64,000 nucleotides of DNA from an uncultured Vicinamibacterales bacterium (GCA_958295905.1 OY282382.1:4260910-4324909), one strand, 5' to 3'. Shown: positions 19,601-27,672, numbered from the stretch's first letter. Notes: generated by a model from the letters alone, not told the origin. Numbers and translations: made by a program.

Positions 19601-21184
19601 GGGCGCACATACTCCCGTGGCCTGGATATTCAACCACTCGAGTTCCGACAACCGGGTCAGACTCTGGGGGAGCGTCCCGGTCAATGGGCTCGCTTTTAGA
19701 CTCAAGGTCCTGAGCTGGACTAGGTTTCCCAACCGCGACGGCACCGGGCCGGTCAACGCGTTGTAGCCGAGCCACAGCCATTCGAGGTTCACGAGGCTTC
19801 CGAGTTCGCCCGGGATCGGACCGGTCAACGCGTTGTAGCCGAGATCCAGCGACTGGAGGTTCGCCAGGTTCCCGAGTTCACCCGGGATGGGGCCGGTCAA
19901 CGCGTTGTGGTCGAGCCACAGCCATTCGAGGTTCACGAGGTTTCCGAGTTCGCCCGGGATCGGGCCCGTCAAATCGTTGTAGCGGAGATGCAGCTCTTGG
20001 AGGTTCACGAGGTTTCCGAGTTCGTCCGGGATCGGGCCGGTCAATGTGTTCCTGCTGAGATACAGAAACTGGAGGTTCGCCAGGTTTCCGAGTTCGCCCG
20101 GGATCGGGCCCGTCAAATCGTTGTAGCGGAGGTTCAGCAATTCGAGGTTCACGAGGTTTCCGAGTTCGTCCGGGATCGGGCCGGTCAAATCGTTCTCGCT
20201 GAGCTCCAGAAACTGGAGGTTCACGAGGTTTCCGAGTTCGTCCGGGATCGGGCCGGTCAACGCGTTCCTGCTGAGCTCCAGAAACTGGAGGTTCGCCAGG
20301 TTTCCGAGTTCGCCCGGGATCGGGCCCGTCAAATCGTTCTCGCTGAGGTTCAGCGATTCGAGGTTCACGAGGTTTCCGAGTTCGTCCGGGATCGGGCCCG
20401 TCAAATCGTTCCCGTCGAGATACAGCGACCGGAGCTGGACCAAGTTCCCCAACCACGACGGCACCGGGCCGGTCAAATCGTTGTAGCCGAGCCACAGCGA
20501 TTCGAGGTTCGCCAAGTTTCCGAGTTCGTCCGGGATCGGGCCGGTCAATGCGTTATCGCTGAGACCCAGGTCCCGGAGCTGGACCAGGTTCCCCAACGAC
20601 GACGGCACCGGGCCGGTCAAATCGTTCCCGTCGAGATACAGGGACCGGAGCTGGACCAGGTTCCCCAGCCACGACGGCACCGGGCCGGTCAAATCGTTGT
20701 AGCCGAGCCACAGCGATTCGAGGTTCGCCAAGTTTCCGAGTTCGCTCGGGATGGGGCCGGTCAACACGTTGTCGCCGAGCCGCAGCTCTTCGAGTTTCAC
20801 GAGGCTTCCGAGTTCACCCGGGATCGGGCCGGTCAACGCGTTATTCCAGAGCGACAGGGACCGGAGCTGGACCAAGTTCCCCAACGCGGGAGGGAGGGAG
20901 CCGGTCAGGCCGTTGTTGCCGAGCGCAAGCGCCGTCACCCGGCCGTCGGCGTCGGTCGTCACGCCGTGCCACGCGTTCAGCGGCGCGGCGGTCTTCCAGC
21001 CCGCGCTGGCTGTCCAATTCGCGCCGCCGGTCGCGTCGTAGAGCGCCTCGAGCGCCGCCCTGTCGGTCGCCGTGCCCGCCTGACCCTCGGCGCTGGCCGG
21101 GAAAAAGGCCGCCCAGAACGCGGCGACCGCGAGCACGGTCATGCGAGGTGCGCAACGGTATGCACGGTATGCGAACGAAGTCAT
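16661..21184 (-). CDS. Secreted metzincin metalloprotease with two plant-type LRR arrays
   Basis: The product is 1507 residues from ATG 21184 (ATG 21142 possible). Order: signal peptide; N-cap 'AALEALYDATGGANW'; about 18 LRRs of 24 residues with the plant-type 'LTGPIPxELGNL' consensus; a Cys-bearing end; a Big/cadherin-like stretch ('TARDPAGLTA') interrupted by an in-frame element; a second cap ('GVLEALYDTTGGANW') and about 11 LRRs; a reprolysin-like catalytic domain ('IDVAVVYTPAAREAAGG') with zinc motif HELGHNLGLSHD and Met-turn 'TIMAYN'; a cadherin-like domain; and three C-terminal 'TPIRAxHxxELR' repeats. LRRs presumably bind protein targets and the metzincin cleaves them; host interaction is plausible. 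Repeat units are near-identical at DNA level. Confidence 0.9.
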   Translation of the reverse strand: MTSFAYRAYRCAPRMTVLAVAAFWAAFFPASAEGQAGTATDRAALEALYDATGGANWTASAGWKTAAPLNAWHGVTTDADGRVTALALGNNGLTGSLPPALGNLVQLRSLSLWNNALTGPIPGELGSLVKLEELRLGDNVLTGPIPSELGNLANLESLWLGYNDLTGPVPSWLGNLVQLRSLYLDGNDLTGPVPSSLGNLVQLRDLGLSDNALTGPIPDELGNLANLESLWLGYNDLTGPVPSWLGNLVQLRSLYLDGNDLTGPIPDELGNLVNLESLNLSENDLTGPIPGELGNLANLQFLELSRNALTGPIPDELGNLVNLQFLELSENDLTGPIPDELGNLVNLELLNLRYNDLTGPIPGELGNLANLQFLYLSRNTLTGPIPDELGNLVNLQELHLRYNDLTGPIPGELGNLVNLEWLWLDHNALTGPIPGELGNLANLQSLDLGYNALTGPIPGELGSLVNLEWLWLGYNALTGPVPSRLGNLVQLRTLSLKASPLTGTLPQSLTRLSELEWLNIQATGVCAPADAAFQAWLATIDFFGGSTCNRPPQPVGAIPAQALTRPGPALGVSVGTYFSDPDYDPLTWSAVSSDPRTVAVLVSGDTVWLVPEAAGAATVTVTARDPAGLTARGKTPRRAKTGRRWRGNGSDRPDFGDFDGCTTRSWAEIRPGRMQHHFCHGLLSATQDMAVTTDATAEPQSDRGVLEALYDTTGGANWTNSAGWKTDAPLSEWFGVFTDESGRVTWLSLGDNDLTGPVPSSLGNLVQLRELSLGGNALTGPIPDELGSLLKLETLELRGNDLTGPVPSWLGNLVQLRDLGLSDSALTGPIPDELGNLANLESLWLGDNDLTGPVPSWLGNLVQLRYLSLGGNALTGPIPGELGSLVNLERLNLGYNDLTGPVPSSLGNLVQLRELSLGGNALTGPIPGELGSLLKLETLELSGNDLTGPVPSWLGNLVQLRYLSLGGNDLTGPIPDELGSLVNLESLDLSFAWGLSGALPPGLRSAASLDALDVFATQACAPAAWRDWLETIEFTGRLCGAETATIDVAVVYTPAAREAAGGATEIEAVIDLMIAETNQAYAASGVRHRVALAGRAEVQYVETGDSGIDLSRLADPSDGHMDDVHALRDRVGADLVHLIVDADKANVGGIAFLPGAFGLTVHLGGGRVFAHELGHNLGLSHDRYQTHHHEGGVSLDPAYGYVNQQGLVPGAVPSRRWRTIMAYNIQCSDAYTECSRLLRFSNPRQQYAGDPLGVPFGSGESGVTGPADAAAVLDATGPAVALWRDHVARPNRPPAAVGTLPDRTVARDGVLNVDVSQAFVDPDGDALTYAVSSSAPGVVTAAAAGARVTLTAVSAGTATIRVTATDPGGLRAAQSFTVTVTEPVTVTEPVSQSAPFTDDPIRPGVTPVRAVHFAELRARIDALRVAADLGRFGWTDPVLRVGITPVRLVHLLELRQALGAAYAAAGRAAPRWTDAAPAAGTTPIRAAHLMELRAAVLALESGAATAP
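19139..19296 (-). repeat. 158-bp element with family C ends inside the LRR protease gene
   Basis: Ends are caggccgtggcagaa and, reverse complemented, cagcccgtggcaaaa. TTAG is duplicated on both sides (19135-19138 and 19297-19300). Element plus duplication is 162 nt, so the frame is kept and 54 residues are added. Removing it turns 'DPAGLTARGK ... LLSATQDMAV' into 'DPAGLSATQDMAV', a normal domain sequence. Its interior is unlike the element at 5868 although length and ends agree. Confidence 0.9.
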
Positions 21185-21497
21185 GATATGGTGTCGGCGT
21201 GGCGCTTCAACTCGGATTGCTCTCCCTTGACGCCATGGAAGGAAGTCTTGCAAGTGGCAACAGTGTACTCCATGCCAACTGATGGCGGTGCTGGCCGCTA
21301 CGGCTTCGAGATCAAGCGGACGGCCCCCCCCGGTTGACGTCGTCGACACGCTGAATCTCGAACGCCTGGACATCGTGCACGCCGGGACGCACCGGCACTC
21401 GATGGCGCCTCGCGTCCGGGCCGTGCCCGCCGCGCGACTCTCCATCGAACTTCGCCCGCTGCGCGGGTGACCACCACCCCCAGGTGCGCGAGCCTGA
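21185..21497. other. Upstream region of the LRR protease and remnant of a second C-terminus
   Basis: 21185-21290 is the presumed promoter and leader; parts recur at 15590-15655. From about 21420 to the IS border, the minus strand encodes degenerate sequence ('RLAHLGVVVTRA') resembling the protease C-terminal repeats. Joined across the IS with 22955-23012 it reads 'PFTDDPIRPEVTPVRLAHL', so the IS interrupted another copy of that C-terminus. Confidence 0.6.
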
Positions 21498-22954
21498 CAG
21501 CCCGTGGTGAAAGTCGGCGTCCAGGGATCGACAGGGCGGCCCCCATGTACTACACTGGCGGGCATGGCAATGGGCACGGTGCGCGACGACGGGTCGCAGC
21601 AGTCGATGTGGGTCGCGACGGCGGATCTGTCGCAGAGTGCGGGGCATCCGTTCTACGAGCGACTGAACCGGATTCTGGAGGCGGCAGGGTTCGACGCGTT
21701 CGTCGAAGGCCTGTGCGCGCCGTTCTACGCGGTGATGGGCCGGCCGAGTCTGGCTCCCGGACGGTACTTCCGATTGCTGCTCATCGGGTACTTCGAAGGG
21801 CTGGACTCGGAGCGGGGCATCGCGTGGCGCGCGGAGGATTCGCTGAGCATGCGGGCGTTTCTGCGTTTGGCGGCGCCGGCGGCGCCCCCGGACCATTCGA
21901 CGATTTCGCGGACGCGTCGGCTGTTCCCGGTGGAGACCCATCAGGCGGTGTTCACTTGGGTGCTGGAGCAGTTGGCGGGGGCGGGCTTGGTTGCGGGGAA
22001 GACGTTGGGCGTCGATGCGACGACGCTGGAGGCGAACGCGGCGATGCGGAGCATCGTTCGGCGTGACACGGGCGAGGATTACACGGCGTTCCTGACCCGT
22101 TTGGCGAAAGCTTCCGGCATCGAGACGCCGACGGCGGAGGAGTTGGCGCGTTTTGACCGGAAGCGGAAGAAGAAGACGTCGAACAAGGATTGGACCCACC
22201 CCCACGACCCGGACGCGAAGGTCGCGAAGATGAAGGACGGCAGCACCCACCTGGCCCACAAGGTGGAGCATGCGGTGGATCTGGAGACGGGTGCGGTGGT
22301 GGGTGTGACGATCCAGGGGGCGGACAAGGGGGATACGGCGACGATGGCCGAGACCCTCGTGACGGCGACGGAGCAGGTGGAGACGGTGTTGCCGGAGGCG
22401 GCGGGGGTTTCGGAGGTGGTTGCGGACAAGGGCTACCACAGCAACGAGACGATGGTGGATTTGGCGGCGGTGGAGGTTCGGAGCTACATTGCGGAGCCGG
22501 ACCGGGGCCGGCGGAGCTGGAAGAACGCGCCGGAGGCTCGGGACGCGGTGTATGGGAACCGGCGCCGGATCCGGGGCAAGCGGGGCCGGCGTTTGCTGCG
22601 GCGTCGTGGCGAGCTGGTGGAGCGTCCGTTTGCGCACCTGTTTGAGACCGGCGGGATGCGCCGGGTGCACCTTCGGGGGCATTCGAACATCCTGAAGCGC
22701 CTGCTGGTGCACGTCGCGGGCCTCAACCTCGGGCTGCTTCTGCGTCAGGCGATCGGCGCCGGCACGCCCCGCGGCCTGCGGGGCGGGGTGGTATCCGCCG
22801 TCTGCGGGCTGATTGGGCGGTTTGTGGGCCTGTGGAGCGGTCTGGAGCGGCTCTTGACGCGATTCCGGCCCAATTCGGCGCGGGTCGCCGCGCTATCGAG
22901 CCACCGGCCCCTTCAGCCAGCCATCTGAACACCGGGGACTTCTACCTCGGGCTG
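21498..22954 (+). mobile_element. Insertion sequence, copy 1 (1457 bp, IS5/IS1182-like)
   Basis: The left end cagcccgtggtgaaagtc and reverse-complemented right end cagcccgaggtagaagtc form an 18-bp imperfect inverted repeat. CTGA is duplicated at 21494-21497 and 22955-22958. One transposase gene occupies the element. Length and protein match copy 2 at 25870-27326, and I found no difference, so transposition was recent. A shrunken derivative is at 56328-56570. Confidence 0.95.
21564..22928 (+). CDS. DDE transposase, DUF772/IS1182-like, IS copy 1
   Basis: The product is 454 residues from ATG 21564; a 20-codon longer frame begins near the IS end. The N-terminal DUF772-type helical region ('FYERLNRILEAAGFDAFVEG ... 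RYFRLLLIGYFEGLDSER') is followed by a DDE catalytic domain: 'LGVDATTLEANAAM' has the first Asp, 'EVVADKGYHSNETM' the second, and the Glu is probably in the 'RGELVERPFAHLFETGG' region. 'THLAHKVEHAVDLETGAVVG' is typical of IS1182/IS5-group enzymes. It moves the element by cut-and-paste or a related route. A 466-residue antisense frame is a shadow. Confidence 0.93.
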   Translation: MAMGTVRDDGSQQSMWVATADLSQSAGHPFYERLNRILEAAGFDAFVEGLCAPFYAVMGRPSLAPGRYFRLLLIGYFEGLDSERGIAWRAEDSLSMRAFLRLAAPAAPPDHSTISRTRRLFPVETHQAVFTWVLEQLAGAGLVAGKTLGVDATTLEANAAMRSIVRRDTGEDYTAFLTRLAKASGIETPTAEELARFDRKRKKKTSNKDWTHPHDPDAKVAKMKDGSTHLAHKVEHAVDLETGAVVGVTIQGADKGDTATMAETLVTATEQVETVLPEAAGVSEVVADKGYHSNETMVDLAAVEVRSYIAEPDRGRRSWKNAPEARDAVYGNRRRIRGKRGRRLLRRRGELVERPFAHLFETGGMRRVHLRGHSNILKRLLVHVAGLNLGLLLRQAIGAGTPRGLRGGVVSAVCGLIGRFVGLWSGLERLLTRFRPNSARVAALSSHRPLQPAI

Positions 22955-23012
22955 CTGACCGGCGTCACTTCGGGCCGGATGGGGTCGTCGGTGAACGGAG
23001 CCGCTTCTGCTC
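22955..23012 (-). pseudogene. C-terminal fragment of an LRR-protease paralogue, cut by the IS
   Basis: The minus strand encodes 'PFTDDPIRPEVTPV', matching 'PFTDDPIRPGVTPV' of the protease at 16661-21184. The reading continues on the far side of the IS at 21497. From 23013 to 23149 I see no gene; it is the leader of the next transposase. Confidence 0.7.
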
Positions 23013-23149
23013 CGTGGAAAAGTTGCTCCAGTGGGTCAGCGCTTCCAGCCCTGCGTCTTCTGTTCCGGCGGTCTTCGGTTAGCGGGTCGTGCCGAGAAAA
23101 TCCACGAAATGGTGTGCAGGTACGGCGGACTCGTGCCGATACGTGATGT

Positions 23150-24595
23150 ATGGCGCGCAAGAGCGATGACCACGACGGTTCGAAGGGTCCTGGGCCGCAA
23201 CGGGATCCACAGGATGTGCGGCGCATCGAACGCCTCGAACGAGACAAGGCGAAGCTGATCGAGGAGCGGGATCACTGGAAGCGCCGCAGCGAGCATCTGG
23301 AGAAGGAACTCGAGGCCGCGCGGCGCGCCGGCAAACGGCAGGCGGCCCCCTTCGCCAAGGACCGACCGCAGGGAAGCGGCCGGCGGCCGGGGCGGCGAGC
23401 CGGCGCGGAGTACGGGAAGCAGGGACGCCGCCGGGAACCGACACGAGTTGACGAGACGTATGCGGCGCCGACCCCGACGACCTGTCCGGACTGCGGCGGC
23501 GCGGTCGCGCTGGACCGTGTGGCGTCGCAGTATCAGGAAGACCTGCCGGAGGTGCGTCCCCTCGTGCGGCGCTTCGACATCGAGGTGGGCCACTGCTCGC
23601 AGTGTCAGCGGCGCGTGCAGGGCCGGCACCCCTTGCAGACCTCCGACGCGTTGGGCGCGGCCAGCGCGCAGTTGGGTCCGAACGTCGCCGCGCTGGTCGC
23701 CGAGTTCCACACCGAGCTGGGCATGCCGGTGGAGAAGGTCGTCCGCGTTCTGCAGACCCAGTTCGGCCTGCACGTGACCAAGGGCGGCTTGGTCCAACTG
23801 CTGCACCGCACCGCCGACGCGGCGGCGCCCGCGTATGCGGCGCTGCGCGAGCAGGTCCGCCGCAGTCCGGTGGTCACGCCGGATGAGACGGGCTGGCGTG
23901 TGAACGCGCTCCGCTACTGGCTGTGGGCATTCGCCACCCCGGAGACGACGGTGTACGCCATCTGCGACGGCCGGGGGTTCGCCGAAGCGGCGGCGGTGCT
24001 CGGCCCCGACTTTGCCGGCGTACTGGTGCGGGACGGGTGGGTGGCCTATCGCGGCTTCAAGGAAGCGCCGCAGCAGACGTGCTTGGCTCACCTCTTGCGA
24101 CGGTCCAAGGACTTGCAGGCCGCTCATCCCGACAGTCCCTGGGCGGGGGAGGTGCAGGCGGTCCTGCAGGACGGTCTCGCCCTGCGGGACCGCTCGAACG
24201 CGGGCGAAATCAGCGGGCACGGTCTGGCGTCGGCCCGCGGCCGACTCGCCGCCCGGCTCGGCCGGCTGATCGACGCTGCGCCGCCGTTGGCCGCCGCCGA
24301 GCGCTTCGCCAAGCACTTGGCCAACGAATTCCCCGCGGTGTTCCTCTTCTTGTGCGACCCGTCGATAGACGCCACCAACTGGCGGGCCGAGCAGGCCATC
24401 CGCCCCGCCGTCGTCACCCGCAAGGTCTGCGGCGGCAATCGTACCCGCAAGGGCGCCGACACCCAGCAGGTGCTGGCCAGCGTGATGCGCACCACCCGCC
24501 AACGCAACCTCGACCCCCGTTCGCTGATCACCACGATGCTGTGCGCCCCCAAGCCGGTCGTACCCGAAGCGCTTGCGCTGCCGCCACCCTCTTGA
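23150..24595 (+). CDS. IS66 family transposase
   Basis: The product is 481 residues from ATG 23150. A coiled coil at residues 20-60 ('RIERLERDKAKLIEERDHWK') precedes a basic linker and a zinc ribbon (CPDCGG ... CSQCQ). The DDE domain has 'VTPDETGWRVNALRYWLWAF', 'GVLVRDGWVAYRGF', 'QTCLAHLLRRSKDL' and the IS66 signature 'NWRAEQAIRPAVVTRK' with 'GADTQQVLASVM'. The accessory TnpA/TnpB genes of classic IS66 are absent, as in single-gene members. I could not identify clear inverted repeats. Confidence 0.93.
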   Translation: MARKSDDHDGSKGPGPQRDPQDVRRIERLERDKAKLIEERDHWKRRSEHLEKELEAARRAGKRQAAPFAKDRPQGSGRRPGRRAGAEYGKQGRRREPTRVDETYAAPTPTTCPDCGGAVALDRVASQYQEDLPEVRPLVRRFDIEVGHCSQCQRRVQGRHPLQTSDALGAASAQLGPNVAALVAEFHTELGMPVEKVVRVLQTQFGLHVTKGGLVQLLHRTADAAAPAYAALREQVRRSPVVTPDETGWRVNALRYWLWAFATPETTVYAICDGRGFAEAAAVLGPDFAGVLVRDGWVAYRGFKEAPQQTCLAHLLRRSKDLQAAHPDSPWAGEVQAVLQDGLALRDRSNAGEISGHGLASARGRLAARLGRLIDAAPPLAAAERFAKHLANEFPAVFLFLCDPSIDATNWRAEQAIRPAVVTRKVCGGNRTRKGADTQQVLASVMRTTRQRNLDPRSLITTMLCAPKPVVPEALALPPPS

Positions 24596-24668
24596 CGGCG
24601 GGCAAGCCGGCCCCCTGCGGCCGGTCCGCACTCACGCCGAGCCGACCGCAACCGTCCGCGGCCACGAT

Positions 24669-25042
24669 CCGTGGGGTTTCGTCATCGGACCGAACGGGAC
24701 GCCCACAAGACGCTCGCCGCAGTTCGCATTGTCCGTCCGGTCGCGTGCCCCGTTCGCGGCGCTGCCACCCGAAGAAGACCGGCGGAGCTCGAGCCTCCCC
24801 CGCCGGGGGGACGCCCGAGGGGGCGTCCCCAGGGGTGGACGCCGGCCGTACGCCCCCGCCCGACCCGCTTGCAGGCCATGCCAACCGGCAGGCTGACCTT
24901 CCCCCGACCGCGCAATCGGCCCGCCACAATCGACAATCTGGTAAGGCGCAACTTGGCTACCGTCGTAACTTCCCGATAGTCCGGTCGATTTCAGTCCCAT
25001 TTTCACTGGCGAAAACCGATCGAGCACCCGGTAACCGAATAC
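24669..25042 (+). repeat. Family E module, copy 1 (about 374 bp)
   Basis: It begins ccgtggggtttcgtcatcgg and ends cacccggtaaccgaatac. It contains a ggggacgcc/ggcgtcccc hairpin and the stretch gtaaggcgcaacttggctac. Similar sequence is at 60246-60576, and its last part at 56571-58694 (split by an IS). Here its end abuts the 3' end of the broken HEPN gene. No convincing coding capacity. From 24596 to 24668 nothing is seen. Confidence 0.8.
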
Positions 25043-25515
25043 TTCCGGCGCGATGCCGCCCGCGGGTCCGCCCGCGCCCGGCACCGGGTATTCTTCCCGG
25101 TTCGCCAGAATGTCTCGTACTCGTGTGTTCGCCCAATTCACTGTTGCGGTCGCCGGCGTTATGACTTGTTCGTATTGTCTTTCCGTCACAGGTTCTCGCT
25201 GCCGATCTCTCTCGAAGGCGTATCTTCCGGTTCCGCCGTATGGCGATAGTCGCCTCGCCTCCTTTACTTCCTCTGGAATCGTTTCACCTGTTTGTCGTGC
25301 CTCTTCCAGCAGAATCGCGACGTCATGAGTGAATGTGAATTCACCCTTTCGAGCGATTATCAGTCCCTTGATGGCCATTTCGGCTGCTATAGTGCGCTTG
25401 TTCGCAGTAGATTCTCGCGTCTCTTCCACCAGCGTATCCCTTTGCGTGGTTGAGGCGTGCTTCCGCTTCCCCGAGCCATAGCAGCGCGTCCTCAGGCTCT
25501 CTCTGCTTCGTCATA
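25043..25515 (-). pseudogene. hepT: HEPN-domain toxin gene, frameshifted
   Basis: From ATG 25515, overlapping the end of the MNT gene, the frame gives 'EPEDALLWLGEAEARLNHAK ... RDARIYCEQAHY'. Near 25388-25395 one base too many shifts the frame, after which 'AEMAIKGLIIARKGEFTFTH' and 'LSPYGGTGRYAFERD' continue the HEPN fold to about 'LANREEYPVPG'. Joined, the product would be about 150 residues, usual for HEPN partners of MNT antitoxins. The first frame stops soon after the shift, so the toxin is probably dead. Confidence 0.75.
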
Positions 25516-25800
25516 CAGCACCCGTCCCTCCCGTAGTGCGGGTTCGATCACGAAGTAGGGCTTTCCGCGGTTTCGCTCGATTTCACTTGTTGTCGCGACG
25601 ACGATGTCGGCGCCTCTCCTGGCGACCGGCATCGTGCAGTAAATCTCGGCCGCTATCGACGTCGTGTCGCACTCGTCCTTGATGACCAGGATGTCGAGGT
25701 CGCTCCGCTCGTTCATCTCGCCGCGGGCTGCGGAACCGAAGAGAATTACTCTGCGCGGTTTGACCGCGGCGACTATTGCGCCCGTGACCCTTTTCAGCAT
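25492..25800 (-). CDS. mntA: MNT-type minimal nucleotidyltransferase antitoxin
   Basis: The product is 102 residues from ATG 25800, typical for minimal nucleotidyltransferases. The polymerase-beta motif GSX10DXD is intact (LFGSAARGEMNERSDLDILV). In HEPN-MNT systems the MNT protein modifies and silences the HEPN ribonuclease. The coding end overlaps the HEPN start by 24 bases, the usual arrangement. Its upstream region was cut by IS copy 2, inserted 70 bases before the ATG, so the original promoter may be gone. Codon use is less GC-rich than the neighbours, suggesting transfer. Confidence 0.88.
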   Translation of the reverse strand: MLKRVTGAIVAAVKPRRVILFGSAARGEMNERSDLDILVIKDECDTTSIAAEIYCTMPVARRGADIVVATTSEIERNRGKPYFVIEPALREGRVLYDEAERA

Positions 25801-25869
25801 GTCTTCGTCAGGCGTTCCGTCCGGGTTGATGTACCGCCAGTGAATGCTGTCGGCATCGTAGCCCCTTAC

Positions 25870-27326
25870 CAGCCCGTGGTGAAAGTCGGCGTCCAGGGAT
25901 CGACAGGGCGGCCCCCATGTACTACACTGGCGGGCATGGCAATGGGCACGGTGCGCGACGACGGGTCGCAGCAGTCGATGTGGGTCGCGACGGCGGATCT
26001 GTCGCAGAGTGCGGGGCATCCGTTCTACGAGCGACTGAACCGGATTCTGGAGGCGGCAGGGTTCGACGCGTTCGTCGAAGGCCTGTGCGCGCCGTTCTAC
26101 GCGGTGATGGGCCGGCCGAGTCTGGCTCCCGGACGGTACTTCCGATTGCTGCTCATCGGGTACTTCGAAGGGCTGGACTCGGAGCGGGGCATCGCGTGGC
26201 GCGCGGAGGATTCGCTGAGCATGCGGGCGTTTCTGCGTTTGGCGGCGCCGGCGGCGCCCCCGGACCATTCGACGATTTCGCGGACGCGTCGGCTGTTCCC
26301 GGTGGAGACCCATCAGGCGGTGTTCACTTGGGTGCTGGAGCAGTTGGCGGGGGCGGGCTTGGTTGCGGGGAAGACGTTGGGCGTCGATGCGACGACGCTG
26401 GAGGCGAACGCGGCGATGCGGAGCATCGTTCGGCGTGACACGGGCGAGGATTACACGGCGTTCCTGACCCGTTTGGCGAAAGCTTCCGGCATCGAGACGC
26501 CGACGGCGGAGGAGTTGGCGCGTTTTGACCGGAAGCGGAAGAAGAAGACGTCGAACAAGGATTGGACCCACCCCCACGACCCGGACGCGAAGGTCGCGAA
26601 GATGAAGGACGGCAGCACCCACCTGGCCCACAAGGTGGAGCATGCGGTGGATCTGGAGACGGGTGCGGTGGTGGGTGTGACGATCCAGGGGGCGGACAAG
26701 GGGGATACGGCGACGATGGCCGAGACCCTCGTGACGGCGACGGAGCAGGTGGAGACGGTGTTGCCGGAGGCGGCGGGGGTTTCGGAGGTGGTTGCGGACA
26801 AGGGCTACCACAGCAACGAGACGATGGTGGATTTGGCGGCGGTGGAGGTTCGGAGCTACATTGCGGAGCCGGACCGGGGCCGGCGGAGCTGGAAGAACGC
26901 GCCGGAGGCTCGGGACGCGGTGTATGGGAACCGGCGCCGGATCCGGGGCAAGCGGGGCCGGCGTTTGCTGCGGCGTCGTGGCGAGCTGGTGGAGCGTCCG
27001 TTTGCGCACCTGTTTGAGACCGGCGGGATGCGCCGGGTGCACCTTCGGGGGCATTCGAACATCCTGAAGCGCCTGCTGGTGCACGTCGCGGGCCTCAACC
27101 TCGGGCTGCTTCTGCGTCAGGCGATCGGCGCCGGCACGCCCCGCGGCCTGCGGGGCGGGGTGGTATCCGCCGTCTGCGGGCTGATTGGGCGGTTTGTGGG
27201 CCTGTGGAGCGGTCTGGAGCGGCTCTTGACGCGATTCCGGCCCAATTCGGCGCGGGTCGCCGCGCTATCGAGCCACCGGCCCCTTCAGCCAGCCATCTGA
27301 ACACCGGGGACTTCTACCTCGGGCTG
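25870..27326 (+). mobile_element. Insertion sequence, copy 2 (1457 bp)
   Basis: Same ends and length as 21498-22954. Target duplication TTAC at 25866-25869 and 27327-27330. It lies in the same orientation as copy 1, 4.4 kb away, with the IS66 gene and toxin-antitoxin pair between them, so the segment resembles a composite transposon or could be deleted by recombination. Confidence 0.95.
25936..27300 (+). CDS. DDE transposase, DUF772/IS1182-like, IS copy 2
   Basis: The 454-residue product is identical to the transposase at 21564-22928, with ATG 25936 at the equivalent position. See that entry for domains. The identity of both copies, including antisense frames, argues that the element is active or was until recently. 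Confidence 0.93.
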   Translation: MAMGTVRDDGSQQSMWVATADLSQSAGHPFYERLNRILEAAGFDAFVEGLCAPFYAVMGRPSLAPGRYFRLLLIGYFEGLDSERGIAWRAEDSLSMRAFLRLAAPAAPPDHSTISRTRRLFPVETHQAVFTWVLEQLAGAGLVAGKTLGVDATTLEANAAMRSIVRRDTGEDYTAFLTRLAKASGIETPTAEELARFDRKRKKKTSNKDWTHPHDPDAKVAKMKDGSTHLAHKVEHAVDLETGAVVGVTIQGADKGDTATMAETLVTATEQVETVLPEAAGVSEVVADKGYHSNETMVDLAAVEVRSYIAEPDRGRRSWKNAPEARDAVYGNRRRIRGKRGRRLLRRRGELVERPFAHLFETGGMRRVHLRGHSNILKRLLVHVAGLNLGLLLRQAIGAGTPRGLRGGVVSAVCGLIGRFVGLWSGLERLLTRFRPNSARVAALSSHRPLQPAI

Positions 27327-27433
27327 TTACGACTCGCCAGGGTTCGCCGTCGGGTCTGCCCGCCTCGTTCGGTTCAGTTCGTTGATCTTGCGTGCGCATG
27401 TCGACGCTCCGTGTCTTCAGCGCGAGTGTACCT

Positions 27434-27672
27434 GTACGAAGCATCTGCTCGACGGCATGCTCCGTTGCGGTCGTTGCAAGTTGCGGATTACCGTCGTGAT
27501 CGCTCAGGACGCGGTTGCGGCGCCCGACTCCAGCGCCAGCGCCGCAGCGCGCAGTTCCATCAGGTGCGCCGCCCGGATCGGGGTCGTCCCCGCCGCCGGC
27601 GCGGCGTCGGTCCAGCGCGGCACCGCCCGCCCCGCCGCCGCGTACGCGGCGCCCAGTGCCTGCCGCAGTTCA
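27434..27672 (-). pseudogene. Copied C-terminus of the LRR protease
   Basis: The sequence repeats 16585-16825, including the flank after the protease stop. The minus strand encodes 'RQALGAAYAAAGRAVPRW' and 'GTTPIRAAHLMELRAAALAL', the last two C-terminal repeats. It abuts the 3' end of the STN-like gene at 27683, whose final codons may have been replaced. 27327-27433 shows nothing. Confidence 0.8.

Noticed and set aside
21312-22712. 466-codon antisense frame inside each IS copy
   Set aside because: It is present in both copies only because the DNA is identical; product is Arg/His-rich and it mirrors the transposase frame.
24941-25042. Integron attC site at the end of family E
   Set aside because: I could not find paired GTTRRRY/RYYYAAC core sites or a convincing attC fold, and there is no integrase in the window.
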